64,000 nucleotides of DNA, from contig CAZYUA010000021.1 in NCBI GenBank assembly GCA_964650525.1, positions 1-64,000 on the forward strand, read 5' to 3'. Positions 16,676 to 25,800 of this stretch are shown in pieces; positions within the stretch are counted from its first letter, which is position 1, and each line of letters starts with the position of its first letter. The translations under genes were made by a program, and so were the position numbers. This stretch comes from UBA1413 sp964650525. Its GTDB lineage: Bacteria; Bacteroidota; Bacteroidia; Bacteroidales; Prolixibacteraceae. The notes beneath the pieces are model-generated. The model saw only the letters and a list, made by a program, of their open reading frames with translations. It was not told the DNA's origin and ran no database searches.

Positions 16676-17377
16676 TTAAAAATTTTTGATTTCCACGCCC
16701 CCAAAAGCCGTGAATCCCCTAATTATCAGCGTTTTACTCAAATTTTGCGGATCAGTAACAACCGGACCCCTCTTATCGGTAAACGCACCAAAGATGGTGG
16801 TGACCTCGTTTTTTACCGTCCAGTCGGGGGGCACTTTAAAGCCGGTACCTCCGAAAACACTGACAGAATCGACCACAGCCCCGTTTTCCGAAAGGTGTGC
16901 TGTGCGGAGGTCGTATTCCGATCCGCCGAAAATCGAGGTGGATCTTCCTCCGACCAGGCTTTGCGAGTTTATCTGGATGTCCCTGCCGCCAAAGATGACG
17001 AAGTCATCGAAGTAATTGATATTTTTCGGCCCCCCACCAGGAAGGTCTTTTGGGGGACGGGTATAGCGAAACAGCAAGATTACCCCAAGCACGATCAGGA
17101 GAACCGGCCAGGTGAGGCGACGGAATTCCCAGGGGACAGCGAACAGATGGGGCATCATAAAAAACGAGCCGATCAGAATCATCACCCAACCGGAGGTTTG
17201 ATTTCCATTTATCAGGGTAATAATCCCAATGAGAATTAAAAGGGATTGCCAGGAGATCACCATCTCCCCCAGGGAATCGGGTAAAATGTGGAGCCGTTCC
17301 AGGACCCACAGGCTGCCGAACACGATCAGCACCATCCCGAACAAAAAACGGCGGTTGTTATTTGGTTCTGTTTCCAT
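16676..17377 (-). CDS. LiaF-like membrane protein
   Basis: The 233-residue protein has about four short membrane segments in the first 110 residues (including FGMVLIVFGSLWVLERL and WQSLLILIGIITLING). A soluble C-terminal domain (about 125-233) of repeated beta strands follows, with FGGRDIQINSQSL, IFGGSEYDLRTA and VFGGTGFKVPPDW. This is the layout of LiaF/VraT-type and DUF5668 proteins that modulate envelope-stress two-component systems in Firmicutes. It ends 9 bases before the kinase gene, which strongly suggests a functional link. Confidence 0.8.
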   Translation of the reverse strand: METEPNNNRRFLFGMVLIVFGSLWVLERLHILPDSLGEMVISWQSLLILIGIITLINGNQTSGWVMILIGSFFMMPHLFAVPWEFRRLTWPVLLIVLGVILLFRYTRPPKDLPGGGPKNINYFDDFVIFGGRDIQINSQSLVGGRSTSIFGGSEYDLRTAHLSENGAVVDSVSVFGGTGFKVPPDWTVKNEVTTIFGAFTDKRGPVVTDPQNLSKTLIIRGFTAFGGVEIKNF

Positions 17378-17485
17378 GGCTCTATCGGTTCAATTTTTGT
17401 TTAAATGTAGCAGAAAAAACGTTTCATTCTCCCATTTGTTTTGGTAAGTGGGCTCCTCATGCCGGTAAAACTGCCAAATGCCCGA

Positions 17486-17848
17486 TCAAACCCGCTTTAT
17501 GATCAAGGCGGCACCGGCAATGATCAGAATCAGGGGAGCGATCACGGATAGGGAAAAACCGGGTATATGGAAGATTCTCGGCAACAAAAAGATTCCTCCC
17601 AGGACGATCAGGATCCACCCTCCTGAGCGTTTCCCGGCCAGGAGAATCAGTCCGACCAGAACCAGAATCATCGGCCAGGAAAAGATGACTCTTCCGAGAC
17701 GGCTGAAAATCAACTGCAATGGATGAAAAAGGTTTTCCATATGCAGGTGTACTCCCAGTATCTTCAGGAGCCATAGTAAACCAAAAAAGATCAGAAGCAC
17801 GGCTAAAAGCAGCTTTGACCGGTCTTCTGTGGTATTTTTACTTTCCAT
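17486..17848 (-). CDS. DUF5668-type small membrane protein
   Basis: The 120-residue protein consists almost wholly of four hydrophobic segments (LLAVLLIFFGLLWLLKIL; RVIFSWPMILVLVGLILLAG; GWILIVLGGIFLLPRIF; LSVIAPLILIIAGAALIIK). It resembles the membrane half of the LiaF-like protein encoded next, 108 bases downstream, and may be a duplication of that half. It is the first gene of the presumed four-gene sensory operon. Confidence 0.75.
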   Translation of the reverse strand: MESKNTTEDRSKLLLAVLLIFFGLLWLLKILGVHLHMENLFHPLQLIFSRLGRVIFSWPMILVLVGLILLAGKRSGGWILIVLGGIFLLPRIFHIPGFSLSVIAPLILIIAGAALIIKRV

Positions 17849-17871
17849 GATGCCAGATGATTAAGAGGTAG

Positions 17872-17879
17872 CAAAAATA
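17872..17879 (-). promoter_or_regulatory. Possible promoter of the envelope-stress operon (-7 element)
   Basis: The minus strand reads TATTTTTG (TAnnTTTG) 23 bases before the DUF5668 start. No TTTG was found at the right distance upstream, which could reflect need for an activator such as the LytTR regulator encoded by the operon. Confidence 0.4.
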
Positions 17880-18056
17880 ATGACCGGAAGTACTTCTGAC
17901 CCGGACGTTTCGGTCAAACAGGGTGAATTGCCGGTAAATGGCAGGATTCGGAGGCATGCAGTCGCATGAGGGTCTCTTTCCGGGACAGATCAGAGCTAAC
18001 TGTTACTGCGACTGACAGGTGGCCCTCCCGGGATGCGGAAATTCGAGGAACCATGA

Positions 18057-19760
18057 TTAGTCTTTGGCTTTTCCCCTGGCCCATGCATCTTTCAGGGGGA
18101 CTGTCCGGTTGAAAACCATTTTTCCGGAAGCCGAGTCAGGATCCACGTTGAAATATCCGACCCTTTCAAACTGAAAATGCGAAAAGACAGGAGCATCCAG
18201 TAGAGAGGGTTCTGCAAAACAGGAAGGAAGGACCACGAGAGAATCAGGATTCAGAAATTCCTTAAAGTCGTGGTCTTTGGTGCCGGCAGGATCTTCAACA
18301 GTAAAAAGCCGGTCGTACAGGCGGACTTCGGTTTCGATAGCATGCCGGACCGACACCCAGTGGAGGGTTGCTTTGACCTTACGCCCGTCGGGGGAGTCGC
18401 CGCCCCGGGAGGCCGGGTCGTAGGTGCACAGGAGGGTGGTGGCTTTTCCCCGGCTGTCTTTCAGAACCTCGCGGCAAGTGATAAAGTAGGCATACCGAAG
18501 GCGCACTTCGGTGCCAGGCGAAAGCCGGAAGAATTTCGGAGGAGGGTTTTCCAGAAAATCATCCCGTTCGATATAGATCTCGCGTGAGAAAGGGACCTTG
18601 CGGGTCCCGGCCGCCGGATCTTCAGGGTTGTTGACGGCTTCCATTTCTTCGGTGAGTTCTTCTGGATAATTCGTTATCACCACTTTGAGAGGATCCAGGA
18701 CGGCCATCCGGCGGTGGGAGGATTTGTTCAGATCTTCGCGCACACTGTGCTCAAGCAGGGAGACATCGCTCATACTTTCAACTTTGGTAACCCCGACCCT
18801 TTCAGCAAAATTGCGGATGGATGCAGGAGTGTATCCCCTTCTTCGCAGCCCAGACAGGGTAGGCATGCGGGGATCATCCCAGCCTTTTACATGATGATCT
18901 TTAACCAGCTCAAGCAATTTTCTCTTGCTCATGATGGTATAGGAAAGGTTCAACCGGGCAAATTCAATCTGCCGGGGTCTGTATTCTCCTTCCTTCAGAT
19001 GATCGATAAACCAGTCGTACAGGGGCCGGTGGACCTCAAATTCGAGGGTACAGACCGAATGGGTGATTCCTTCCCAGTAATCGCATTGTCCGTGAGCGAA
19101 ATCGTACATGGGGTAAATAACCCACCGTTCACCCGTACGGTGATGGGGCGTTTTCAAAATGCGGTATAAAATCGGGTCGCGGAGGTGCATATTGGGAGAA
19201 GCCATGTCGATTTTTGCCCGGAGCACCCGGGAGCCTTCATCAAAAAAGCCTTTCCCCATTCCCTCAAAAAGCCTGAGATTTTCTTCCACGCTCCTGTTTC
19301 TGTAAGGGCTTTCCATCCCGGGACGGGTTGGCGAACCTTTTTGTGTACTGATGGTCTCCGCATCCTGGTCATCCACATAAGCTTTTCCTTCACAAATCAG
19401 CTTCAGGGCAAACTCATACAGTTTTTCGAAATAGTCGGAAGCATAATACAACCGGTTTCCCCAGTCAAATCCCAGCCACCGTACGTCCTCCATGATGGAA
19501 TCCACATACTCCACCTCCTCCTTTTCCGGGTTGGTATCATCGAAGCGCAGATTCGTGATTCCTCCGTATTTTTCTGCTGTACCAAAATTCAGACAGATCG
19601 ATTTAGCGTGCCCGATATGGAGGTAGCCATTGGGTTCCGGAGGGAAGCGGGTATGTATCCTGCCCTGGTTTTTCCCCTCAGCGAGATCCTTTTCGATCAG
19701 TTGATGAATAAAGTTAATCCTGGGGGAAGCATCTTTCCCATCTTTGTTACTGTCGCTCAT
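18057..19760 (-). CDS. glnS: Glutaminyl-tRNA synthetase
   Basis: GlnRS charges tRNA-Gln directly. The 567-residue sequence has the class I signatures FPPEPNGYLHIGHAKSI (HIGH) and YTIMSKRKLL (KMSKS-like), plus NLRFDDTNPEKEEVEYVDSI. The C-terminal anticodon-binding barrels are complete (EVRLRYAYFITC, VSVRHAIETEVRLYDRLF, FQFERVGYFNVDPDS). The ATG at 19760 (MSDSNKDG) was chosen because it fits the promoter at 19799; upstream in-frame starts would add ten residues. Confidence 0.96.
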   Translation of the reverse strand: MSDSNKDGKDASPRINFIHQLIEKDLAEGKNQGRIHTRFPPEPNGYLHIGHAKSICLNFGTAEKYGGITNLRFDDTNPEKEEVEYVDSIMEDVRWLGFDWGNRLYYASDYFEKLYEFALKLICEGKAYVDDQDAETISTQKGSPTRPGMESPYRNRSVEENLRLFEGMGKGFFDEGSRVLRAKIDMASPNMHLRDPILYRILKTPHHRTGERWVIYPMYDFAHGQCDYWEGITHSVCTLEFEVHRPLYDWFIDHLKEGEYRPRQIEFARLNLSYTIMSKRKLLELVKDHHVKGWDDPRMPTLSGLRRRGYTPASIRNFAERVGVTKVESMSDVSLLEHSVREDLNKSSHRRMAVLDPLKVVITNYPEELTEEMEAVNNPEDPAAGTRKVPFSREIYIERDDFLENPPPKFFRLSPGTEVRLRYAYFITCREVLKDSRGKATTLLCTYDPASRGGDSPDGRKVKATLHWVSVRHAIETEVRLYDRLFTVEDPAGTKDHDFKEFLNPDSLVVLPSCFAEPSLLDAPVFSHFQFERVGYFNVDPDSASGKMVFNRTVPLKDAWARGKAKD

Positions 19761-19798
19761 CCCTGCCATAATTAAACGTGTTTTTCGCACGAAGGCTG

Positions 19799-19831
19799 CA
19801 AAGTTATAAAATGCGTGAAATACCCATGCAA
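19799..19831 (-). promoter_or_regulatory. Possible glnS promoter
   Basis: On the minus strand TAACTTTG (19799-19806) fits TAnnTTTG, with a TTG 22 bases upstream (19829-19831). The spacing is slightly long. The implied leader is about 30 bases. Nothing else was recognised between glnS and tRNA-Cys apart from a -7 element for the tRNA. Confidence 0.5.
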
Positions 19832-20007
19832 ATATCTTGCACTAACCGCGAGGATTAACCTCATGAGAAACGAAGTTCGGCGTAGCCACTGACATCTGTT
19901 TCGCGGAATGAACCCTGCCAGCGTAATCAAATAGCGGATGAAACTGCACCCACCAATCCAGGTATAAGAACATGTGGTCCTCCGGAAGGGAAAATAAAAA
20001 AAAAAGT

Positions 20008-20015
20008 TACCTTTG
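20008..20015 (+). promoter_or_regulatory. Possible tRNA-Cys promoter (-7 element)
   Basis: TACCTTTG matches TAnnTTTG and lies 51 bases before the tRNA. No clear TTTG is seen at the -33 distance. Confidence 0.4.
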
Positions 20016-20066
20016 TCACCTTGCCGGAAGCCACGGGAAGCTTTAGTAGCAGATGCAACGGAACAA

Positions 20067-20137
20067 GGTTCCTTGGCCGAGTGGTTAGGTAGCGGTCTGC
20101 AAAACCGCCTACGGCGGTTCGATTCCGCCAGGAACCT
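20067..20137 (+). tRNA. tRNA-Cys (anticodon GCA)
   Basis: A 71-base cloverleaf is visible: acceptor GGTTCCT pairs with AGGAACC, the anticodon stem GCGGT/ACCGC encloses the loop CTGCAAA, and the T arm is GGCGG-TTCGATT-CCGCC. The anticodon is GCA and base 73 is T, the identity base of tRNA-Cys. CCA is not encoded. A rho-independent terminator follows 11 bases later. Confidence 0.95.
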
Positions 20138-20148
20138 CAACCCCGAAA

Positions 20149-20187
20149 AACTGCAGCGTTTCATCAGGAGGCGTTGCGGTTTTTTTA
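20149..20187 (+). terminator. Rho-independent terminator after tRNA-Cys
   Basis: A 10-bp stem (20149-20158 with 20172-20181, two G-T pairs) is followed by a run of T through 20187. It begins 11 bases after the tRNA. Confidence 0.75.
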
Positions 20188-20313
20188 TTAACAGGATGGC
20201 ATCCTTCAGATTCCTCCTTGCGATGGACACCCTGACCTTGTCTACTGGTTGGCAGCGATAAACCCCAAGAACGGACTTACACCGTCAAGGTACACGGTCT
20301 GCACGGCACACTT

Positions 20314-20348
20314 GAAAAAGGCTGTCCGGCAACAAGCCGGACAGCCTT
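20314..20348 (-). terminator. Rho-independent terminator after the SusC/SusD operon
   Basis: A perfect 13-bp stem (20318-20330 with 20336-20348) with loop AACAA is followed on the minus strand by a T-run. It lies about 140 bases beyond the susD stop codon; the repeat at 20384-20475 lies between. Together these account for the 350 gene-free bases after tRNA-Cys. Confidence 0.7.
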
Positions 20349-20383
20349 CAGTTTTCAATTGACCAAATAGTTGTGGTTTAATA

Positions 20384-20475
20384 AACTACCCCGCCGCAAG
20401 CAGCGGGGTATCCTGATGGATTACTTAGTTTATTTTGCGCCGCAGAGCGGCGGGGAATTAATCCCATAGAAATTA
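20384..20475. repeat. Dispersed double-hairpin repeat, copy A
   Basis: About 90 bases with two hairpins: CCCCGCCGC-AA-GCAGCGGGG (one mismatch) and CGCCGC-AGA-GCGGCG. A closely similar copy lies at 56093-56179. Between the hairpins both copies hold the conserved TATCCTGATGGATTACTTA, and both end with ATCCCATAGA. Here it follows the susD stop by 14 bases. The paired-hairpin form is like REP elements or ends of IS200/IS605-type units, but no transposase gene is in the window. Confidence 0.75.
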
Positions 20476-20489
20476 ACCGGCCCGGACTA

Positions 20490-22838
20490 TTAATAACCCG
20501 GGTTTTGGTAAGCCGCTTTGGCAGCAGCATCCAGTGAGTTGCCCTTCTCATCGGTCAACAGATCCAGGAAAGTCTGTGTCCATGGTTTAAACGCATGATA
20601 CTTCTGGATCTGTCCTTTGCCTTTACCCTGAGCACCAACGGTGCCAGCATTGACAGAATCGTCAACAGGGAATGGGAAAGCGGCAGTTCCGGAAGAGGAG
20701 GCGGGTGCGCCCATCATATCCCTGTCACGGACCCTTTCAAACCAGATACCGGCATTGTGGAGGTCTTCGACTGTGAGCAGTTCGAATATAAGTTCGCGGG
20801 CTCTTTCATTGTAAACGAAATGGATGAACCGTTGCTGCTCTGTAGAGGCTTCGGCTGGGTAGTTTTCGAGGAGGGACCGGGGCGATCCGGACTGCCATTC
20901 GGTTCCATCGATCATAATCTTGGGATAGGTATCGGCCGAAGCCTTATAGGGTGCCGTCTTATCGGCAGCAGGAACATCAAGCCGGCCGGTAAGGACTCCC
21001 GGCTCGTATTTCATCAGGATTTCCGATCTTGATTCGCCTGCGTGGTAGGCAGCCCTTTTCCGCAACACGTTGAGGTCGGCAATGGCGGATCCGAAGTTAT
21101 TTTTGCGTCCATAGGCTTCAGCTCTGATAAGGTAGGTTTCGGCCAGGCGCATCAGGGGCACATCGATGGCACCCGGATTATTGGGAAGGGTACCCGTACC
21201 ACGGTTTACATCGAGCCATTTGCGGGGACTGAGATACCACTGAGCCACCCCTGTTCCCCGGTCCAGTCCGAAGGGTTCTCCCGCATCACCGCTGCGGCGG
21301 TAGTAAACCTTCCGGTTCTGCTGCTTGTAATTGGTGATAACAGACGGGTTCGCCGGATCGACAGCCCCGGGCTTGAAACCGGTGACATTCGTACCATCCT
21401 TGATGACATACCCTGCGTTACCGGGACTTCCGACCATCCAACGTGCCATCATGATGAAGGGCTGGCTAACCACCCAGAGCGAATCCAGCGGCTCGTCCTT
21501 GGAATTCTCAATATAAACCAGGGCGGTTTTCTTGTAGAGGATTTTGATTTTGCCGCTTACAGCAGCAGGATCGGAGGAGTTCTTGACGATGTTGTTGTAA
21601 TAATAGGCTGTCACGGGGTCCCAGGTCTTGCCTCCGGTCACCTCCAGGGTTGTGGCATTATAAGAGGTGTTGTTGGCAAAGTAATCAGTCAGGAACGTTT
21701 TGTAAAAACGGGAGTCGTTGGCTTTATCGGAATACATGTCGCATCCCCAGTCGGTGGGACCGGCTGTTGCATAAGGTCTTCCATAGTCCATAAGGTTGCG
21801 GGTGACACCGCACTTGAGGGTGGTGTAGTTGCTGTTGTAAAGGTGGACAAGGGTGTTTCCGTACCGGTCGTTGTAGGTCTGGGTAGGCTCATACTGGGCT
21901 GAGAGGAGAATCTCTTTGCAGTTATCGCGGTCGTAATTGCCTGCCACATTCTTCCAGAGCTCCCCGAAATCGGTCTGCAGTCCGCCGTAGGCAGCATTGT
22001 TTCCCTTTTTCAGATCGATGACCAGGGTGGAGAAATAAATGGCCGAATCGAGGTCAGTGGAAACGTTACCCTTGTAAAGCATTTTCAAGTGAGTTTCGCT
22101 GCTGTTGGCCCATCCTGCTGCCTGGGCCCTGTGGAGGTACAGTTTGGCCAGGAAGTGGGCGGCGGCAGGTTTGGAAATCCGACCCAGGTCGTTGGCACTT
22201 ATATTATCAGGCAGCAGGGGGATGGCGGTCCTCAGGTCGCTGATAATCTGCTTGTATATAGCTTCCAGCGAAGCCTTGGGAAAGGCGAAATTTTCAGGCA
22301 TCCCCGAATAGCTTTTCAGGATCAGCGGCACATCCCCCAGTGTATTGGTAACCAAATAATAAGCATAGCTCCTGAGAAATAGGATTTCGCCCTTCCGGGA
22401 AGCCAGTGTGGTCTTGTCAGCATCACTCAGATTCTCATAATTTTCCAGGAACACATTGCACCGGCTGATGGTCGGGAATGCCCCCTCGGTACGCGATCCA
22501 CCCTGCGCTCCGATGAGCATGTTGACCTGAGCGGAATAACTCTGACCGGAAGTAGCAGCTGCCCATCCACTGGGGGAATAGCTTCCCATGTTGATGCGAT
22601 CGGCATTCGACCAGTAAAAAGCTTCCACATCACTGCCCACGCCACAGATATAATGTCCCTGGTTGTAATCAGGCTTGAAACGAAGGATCTGATAGGTCCC
22701 TTTAACCAAAATGTCTAACCCTTCGGTGGTTTTGTAAAAGTCCTGGGTCAGGGTGGTCACAGCTTTCTCTTCCAGAAAATCTTCATTGCACGATCCGAAA
22801 GCGATTATCATTGCGATAAAAAGAATACTTTTTTTCAT
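20490..22838 (-). CDS. SusD/RagB-family outer-membrane nutrient-binding lipoprotein
   Basis: SusD-like lipoproteins cap a SusC channel and bind glycans or peptides at the cell surface. The signal peptide ends in a lipobox (IIAFGSC, Cys at residue 17), followed by NEDFLEEKAV as in the family. TPR-type helices (SRCNVFLENYENLSDADK, LRSYAYYLVTNTLGDVPLIL) and the C-terminal RLAETYLIRAEAYGR and FVYNERARELIFELLTVEDL motifs are present. At 782 residues it is much longer than the usual 500-600, with extra length around residues 350-530. It starts 29 bases after the SusC-like gene. Confidence 0.92.
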   Translation of the reverse strand: MKKSILFIAMIIAFGSCNEDFLEEKAVTTLTQDFYKTTEGLDILVKGTYQILRFKPDYNQGHYICGVGSDVEAFYWSNADRINMGSYSPSGWAAATSGQSYSAQVNMLIGAQGGSRTEGAFPTISRCNVFLENYENLSDADKTTLASRKGEILFLRSYAYYLVTNTLGDVPLILKSYSGMPENFAFPKASLEAIYKQIISDLRTAIPLLPDNISANDLGRISKPAAAHFLAKLYLHRAQAAGWANSSETHLKMLYKGNVSTDLDSAIYFSTLVIDLKKGNNAAYGGLQTDFGELWKNVAGNYDRDNCKEILLSAQYEPTQTYNDRYGNTLVHLYNSNYTTLKCGVTRNLMDYGRPYATAGPTDWGCDMYSDKANDSRFYKTFLTDYFANNTSYNATTLEVTGGKTWDPVTAYYYNNIVKNSSDPAAVSGKIKILYKKTALVYIENSKDEPLDSLWVVSQPFIMMARWMVGSPGNAGYVIKDGTNVTGFKPGAVDPANPSVITNYKQQNRKVYYRRSGDAGEPFGLDRGTGVAQWYLSPRKWLDVNRGTGTLPNNPGAIDVPLMRLAETYLIRAEAYGRKNNFGSAIADLNVLRKRAAYHAGESRSEILMKYEPGVLTGRLDVPAADKTAPYKASADTYPKIMIDGTEWQSGSPRSLLENYPAEASTEQQRFIHFVYNERARELIFELLTVEDLHNAGIWFERVRDRDMMGAPASSSGTAAFPFPVDDSVNAGTVGAQGKGKGQIQKYHAFKPWTQTFLDLLTDEKGNSLDAAAKAAYQNPGY

Positions 22839-22867
22839 TTTTTTAATGTTTTACGTTGTAATGGAGA

Positions 22868-25800
22868 TCAGAATCCTACCCGGATACCAAACACAGTGCT
22901 TTTGATAATCATGGTATTGTTATTGGTACCGCCTGAGAGGTCACCTACAGAATTGGTGGATATCCAGCCGTTGGTATCGTCGGGGTTGATTCCGGCCTTA
23001 ACCACTTCTCCACCGAAAAGGAACGGATTCAGCATCTGGGTGTATACCTGGAAGTTCCGGATTCTTATCTTGTCCAGAAGGAGAGAGGGCAGGTTGTATG
23101 CCAGGGAGATGTTTCTTACAGCCACAAAAGAGCCGTCGTTGATCCAACTGGCCCGGTTGACTGCATCGACCGATACTTTGGGAGCGGTGGTGGGCTGGGG
23201 ATATGGGGCGCTGGTATTTTCGGGCGACCAGAATTCGGAGGGATCGGCACTGCGCACATAGCCTACAAAACTTCCACCGGTGATGCCGCCGGGAATCAGG
23301 GATGAGAGATAGGACTGCCCGATCCGTGCATACATAAAGAAAGCCAGCTCAAAGTTCTTGTAGCTGAATGTATTGGTCATCCCTGCCACCCATTTGGGAC
23401 GGATGGTCCCCCGGATCACCAGATCGCTGGCATTCAGCGTATAGTCAGGAGTACCCTGTTCCACCGGCTTGTACTGTCCGGGAGCAAAATTCACCCCTTT
23501 GGCAGCCCATTTGGCAATTTCAGCCAGATCGTCGGGGGTATTCTGCCACAATCCATCTACCTCGTAATTGCGGAAAACCTGCAATGGCTGGCCAATGAAC
23601 CATCCAGAGCCTACCATATCCTCCTTTCCGTTGACCAGTTCGACAATCTCCTCTTTATTGGTCGACCAGTTCAGGTCGGTACTCCACCGGAAGCCTCTGC
23701 GATCGATATTGACGCTTGAGAGGGAAATTTCAATCCCCTGGTTTTTCATCTTGCCGATGTTGTACCAGATGCTCGAATAGCCCATGACCGGCGGCAGATC
23801 TCTGGTCATCAGAATGTCGCTGGTATTCGATTGGTACAGATCAACCGATCCTGTAATTCTGCTTTTTAGAATTCCGAAGTCAATGCCGGCATTCCATTGC
23901 GCGGTTTTTTCCCAGCCGAGTTCGGGGTTGCCCATCATCATCGGGATGTACCCTATGGCCGGTGCCGTCCCGAAAACATAATTGTACCGGGTAAGTGGGC
24001 CCATGGTGGTATACGATCCGACGCCGCTGTTGCCGGTGACTCCCCACCCCAGGCGGAGCTTCAGTTCGCTGATGGCTTTTATCTCCTTAAGAAAAGACTC
24101 TTCCTGCATTTTCCAGGCCAGGGCAAAGGAAGGGAAGAAATCCCATTTGTTGCCGGGCGCCAGCACCGAGGAACCATCCCACCTTCCTGTCAGGGTCAGC
24201 AGGTAACGATTGAGGAGGCTGTAATTAAAGCGTGCCATATAGGACTGAAGGGAGCTTTCGTTGAAGCCGGTTCCATATCCATCGGGTTTTCCGTTGAGGT
24301 TGGCGCCCAGGTTGTACCATTTACTCGAATTATACAGAATTTTGGAGGCAGAAAGATTCGAAGTTTCACTGGCATAATATTGTGCCGATTGCAGCAGAGT
24401 AGCCCCCAGGGTGTGGACACCGAAACTCTTGTCGAAGAATAAAAGATTTTCAATCATGTATTGCCAGGATTCCCCGGATTCGTAAGATGCCGTGGAGGTG
24501 GGAGGATTGGCCTTGCGCAAAAGCGTAGACTGGGATCCCTGGAAGGCGGCATTACGGTAATTTCTCAGACCAGTTCCGAAGTTGAGCCGGTACCTGGCCC
24601 AGGAAGTGAACCGGATCTCCGAAAAAAGGTTCGCATTTAAGTTATTGGCCTGATTCTGGTCTTCGGCATGTTCAATATCGATCAGAGGGTTCCATACGGG
24701 AATGGTCGTGTTGTTCCCGGGAAATTCAATCAGTTTTCCTTCCTTGTCATAAGGTTGGGCCATCAGGTACTGACCGAGGGCATTGCCATAAGCATCCTTG
24801 GGATAGGTGGCAGTTCCTGTGCGGTTGCTGGCCCCATATTCCTGAATCGACCGGGAAGCGCTGAGGGAGGCTCCTGCATTCAGCCATTTGAAAGGGGTGA
24901 TATCCCCATTCATACGGAAGGTATACCTTTTATACGACTGGTTTTCCTGGGTTCCGTTGTTGTCGAGGTAACCCACCGACAGGTACATCCTGGAAACCGG
25001 TGTACCAGCTGTCAGAGAAAGCAAGTGGTTTTGCGTCAGACTAGGTTTGGTTAGCAGACCGATCCAGTCGGTGGTGGGGATATTCGCCGGGTTGAAAACC
25101 GGAACCTGATCGGGCCATCCCTTGGCTTTTTCTTCCGCCGTGGCAGCTCTGGTTTTCACGGAGCCATAGGTTCCCGGGTCATTCCACTCATAACCCTCCC
25201 GGATGGCAGCAATCGACATTGGATCGTTGTTCCCGAACATCTGGATGTCGGCAGACGGATCGGGATAGACAAGAGCATTAGCCCCTGACTTGTAAGTTCC
25301 CCCGTTGATGTGTGCCAGACGGAAACGGTCGATGGCCTCTCCTGCCGATGCCCAATCGGTTAAAGACCGGACATTGTCGATAGAAAAAGTGGCGTCGTAA
25401 TTCACCGACGTTGTTCCCTTTTTTCCCGACTTGGTGGTGACCAGTACGACCCCGTTGGCGCCCCTCGATCCATATATGGCTGTGGCCGAAGCATCCTTTA
25501 AGATCTCAACGCTGGCAATATCGTTGGGGTTGATGTCATTGATGGTCCCCATCAGGATGATGCCGTCAACCACAAAAAGCGGAGAGTTGGAACCATTGAT
25601 GGATCGGGTACCCCGGATATTAATGGAGGCAGTTTCCCCCGGCCTGACATTAGAAACAATATCCACACCGGCAGCCTTCCCTTGCATGGCCTGAAGCGCA
25701 TTCTGCACCGGCCGCTCCTTGATGGCTTTCTCAGTGACACTGGTTAATGCACCCGTTACATCACTCTTTCTGACTGTGCCATATCCTACTACGACCACTT

